Assembly (NCBI GenBank): GCA_021295675.1
Contig: JAGWBY010000145.1
Location: 513-15,250 of the forward strand
DNA from: Candidatus Latescibacterota bacterium
GTDB lineage: Bacteria > Latescibacterota > UBA2968 > UBA8231
DNA: 14,738 nucleotides
Direction: 5' to 3'
Part shown: positions 13,980 to 14,738 of the stretch, piece after piece
Layout: every line of letters begins with the position of its first letter
Position numbering within the stretch: position 1 is the first letter of the stretch
Program-made: the position numbers and the translations under genes
Notes under the pieces: generated by a model
Databases searched by the model: none
Told to the model about the DNA's origin: nothing
What the model saw: the letters and a program-made list of their open reading frames with translations, nothing else

Positions 13980-14738
13980 TTACCGCGCCGTCTTTGTCTG
14001 CTGCTTGTCCTCGTGCCGCTCGATCCCCAACTGGACCAACCGGTCGATCAACTCCCCGTAGCTCACGCCGCTCGCCTCCCACAGCTTGGGATACATGCTG
14101 ATGGGCGTAAACCCCGGCATGGTGTTGATCTCGTTGACGAAAATTGCCTCGTCGCTTTCGCTCACGAAAAAATCCACCCGCGCCAACCCCCAGGCTTCGA
14201 CCGCCTGAAAGGCCCGGATGCCCAGCTCGCGCACGGCTTTTTGGGTGGCTGGCGAGATGCGCGCTGGAATGATCAGATCGGAATTGTCGTCGATGTATTT
14301 GGCGTTGTAGTCGTAAAAGTCGTTGCCTGGTACGATCTCGCCGGTGATGGACGCTTCTGGCGATTCGTTGCCCAAGATCGCCACCTCGACTTCGCGGCAG
14401 CCGCTCGCTTCGGCCTCTACTACGATCTTGTAGTCGTATTGCGCTGCTTCGTCGATGGACTGCTCCAACTCGGCACCATCACGGGCCTTGCTCACCCCGA
14501 CGCTCGAACCAAGATTGACTGGCTTGACGAAGACGGGGTAGGCCAGCGCGGCTTCGATCTCGGCACGCACCCCGGCGCGGTCCTTTTCCCAACGGCTGCG
14601 CCGCACTACTTGGTAGTCCACCTGCGGCAACCCCTCGGCCTTGAAGACCCGCTTCATCAGCTCCTTGTCCATGCCCACGGCTGAGCCGACGACTCCAGCC
14701 CCCACATACGCTACATTGGCTAGCTCCATCAGGCCCTG
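13980..14738 (-). CDS. ddl: D-alanine--D-alanine ligase, 5' end outside the window
   Basis: This is the C-terminal part of an ATP-grasp ligase that joins two D-alanines for peptidoglycan synthesis in the cytoplasm. It is open to the window edge, where CAG-GGC-CTG precedes ATG (QGLMELANVAYVGAG), so the true start lies beyond 14738 and the internal ATG at 14729 is not the start. Visible blocks are YVGAGVVGSA, FVKPVNLGSSVGVSKA (glycine-rich ATP loop), an omega-loop-like FYDYNAKYIDDNSDLIIPA, LARVDFFV, and the metal-binding FVNEINTMPGFTPISMYPKL. About 253 residues are seen of a usual 310-370. It appears intact as far as visible and leads the ddl-DUF445-SDR operon. The organism therefore probably makes peptidoglycan. 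Confidence 0.93.
   Translation of the reverse strand, partial: QGLMELANVAYVGAGVVGSAVGMDKELMKRVFKAEGLPQVDYQVVRRSRWEKDRAGVRAEIEAALAYPVFVKPVNLGSSVGVSKARDGAELEQSIDEAAQYDYKIVVEAEASGCREVEVAILGNESPEASITGEIVPGNDFYDYNAKYIDDNSDLIIPARISPATQKAVRELGIRAFQAVEAWGLARVDFFVSESDEAIFVNEINTMPGFTPISMYPKLWEASGVSYGELIDRLVQLGIERHEDKQQTKTAR

Noticed and set aside
14013..14684. A 223-residue open frame on the plus strand
   Set aside because: It is antisense to ddl, which carries conserved ATP-grasp motifs.
1..14738. CRISPR array, tRNA or rRNA genes, riboswitch
   Set aside because: I saw no evenly spaced short repeats, no cloverleaf with a CCA or T-arm pattern, no rRNA segments and no familiar riboswitch core. The direct repeats present are explained by the SDR copies and the 44-bp repeat.

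Overview
The window looks like a piece of a bacterial chromosome, moderately GC-rich, from a lineage I cannot name with certainty. A Gfo/Idh/MocA sugar-type dehydrogenase, a long adenylate-kinase-like protein, a geranylgeranyl-reductase-like flavoprotein and a mannonate-type SDR together would fit poorly cultured groups such as Latescibacterota or Poribacteria; this is an inference from gene content only.

Left block (1-7188). A Gfo/Idh/MocA oxidoreductase reads rightward and meets, stop to stop, a tight leftward operon: htpG, proA, a small thioredoxin-like [2Fe-2S] ferredoxin (frameshifted) and an adenylate-kinase-like NMP kinase with a long C-terminal extension. Divergent from htpG is a geranylgeranyl reductase family gene with a small frame-breaking internal deletion.

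Middle block (7192-12483). All recognisable genes read rightward and the DNA is visibly less GC-rich (three 60-base rows I counted in the AAC(3) and APH genes have 31-33 G+C; two rows in htpG and proA have 39 and 45). It holds a small antitoxin-like ORF, two SAM methyltransferases (the first broken), an AAC(3)-type aminoglycoside acetyltransferase, an APH(3')-type kinase with intact catalytic residues, a DUF4440-like gene with an in-frame TAG, and a broken ParB-like gene. Between these units lie hairpins built from nested inverted repeats that end in GTTATGYG or GTTAAGCG, 25-56 bases before the next start codon. That is the layout of integron gene cassettes with attC sites, and no integrase is visible. 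I read the block as a probable CALIN (attC cluster lacking integrase) or a fragment of a sedentary integron.

The block is framed by copies of the 3' end of one SDR gene: a remnant of about 60 bp at 7192, a longer degenerate copy at 9285-9541, and the complete gene at 12480-13286. This suggests that the SDR and the geranylgeranyl reductase gene were once convergent neighbours, and that the cassette block entered at the SDR 3' end.

Right block (12480-14738). A leftward operon runs D-Ala-D-Ala ligase (5' end outside the window), a DUF445 membrane protein (frameshifted near its end) and the SDR.

An unusual share of genes is interrupted: five frame breaks, one nonsense codon, plus the SDR remnants. 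The core genes htpG, proA, the NMP kinase, the SDR and the visible part of ddl are open. Either the genome is eroding or the assembly carries small deletions; the sequence alone cannot decide.
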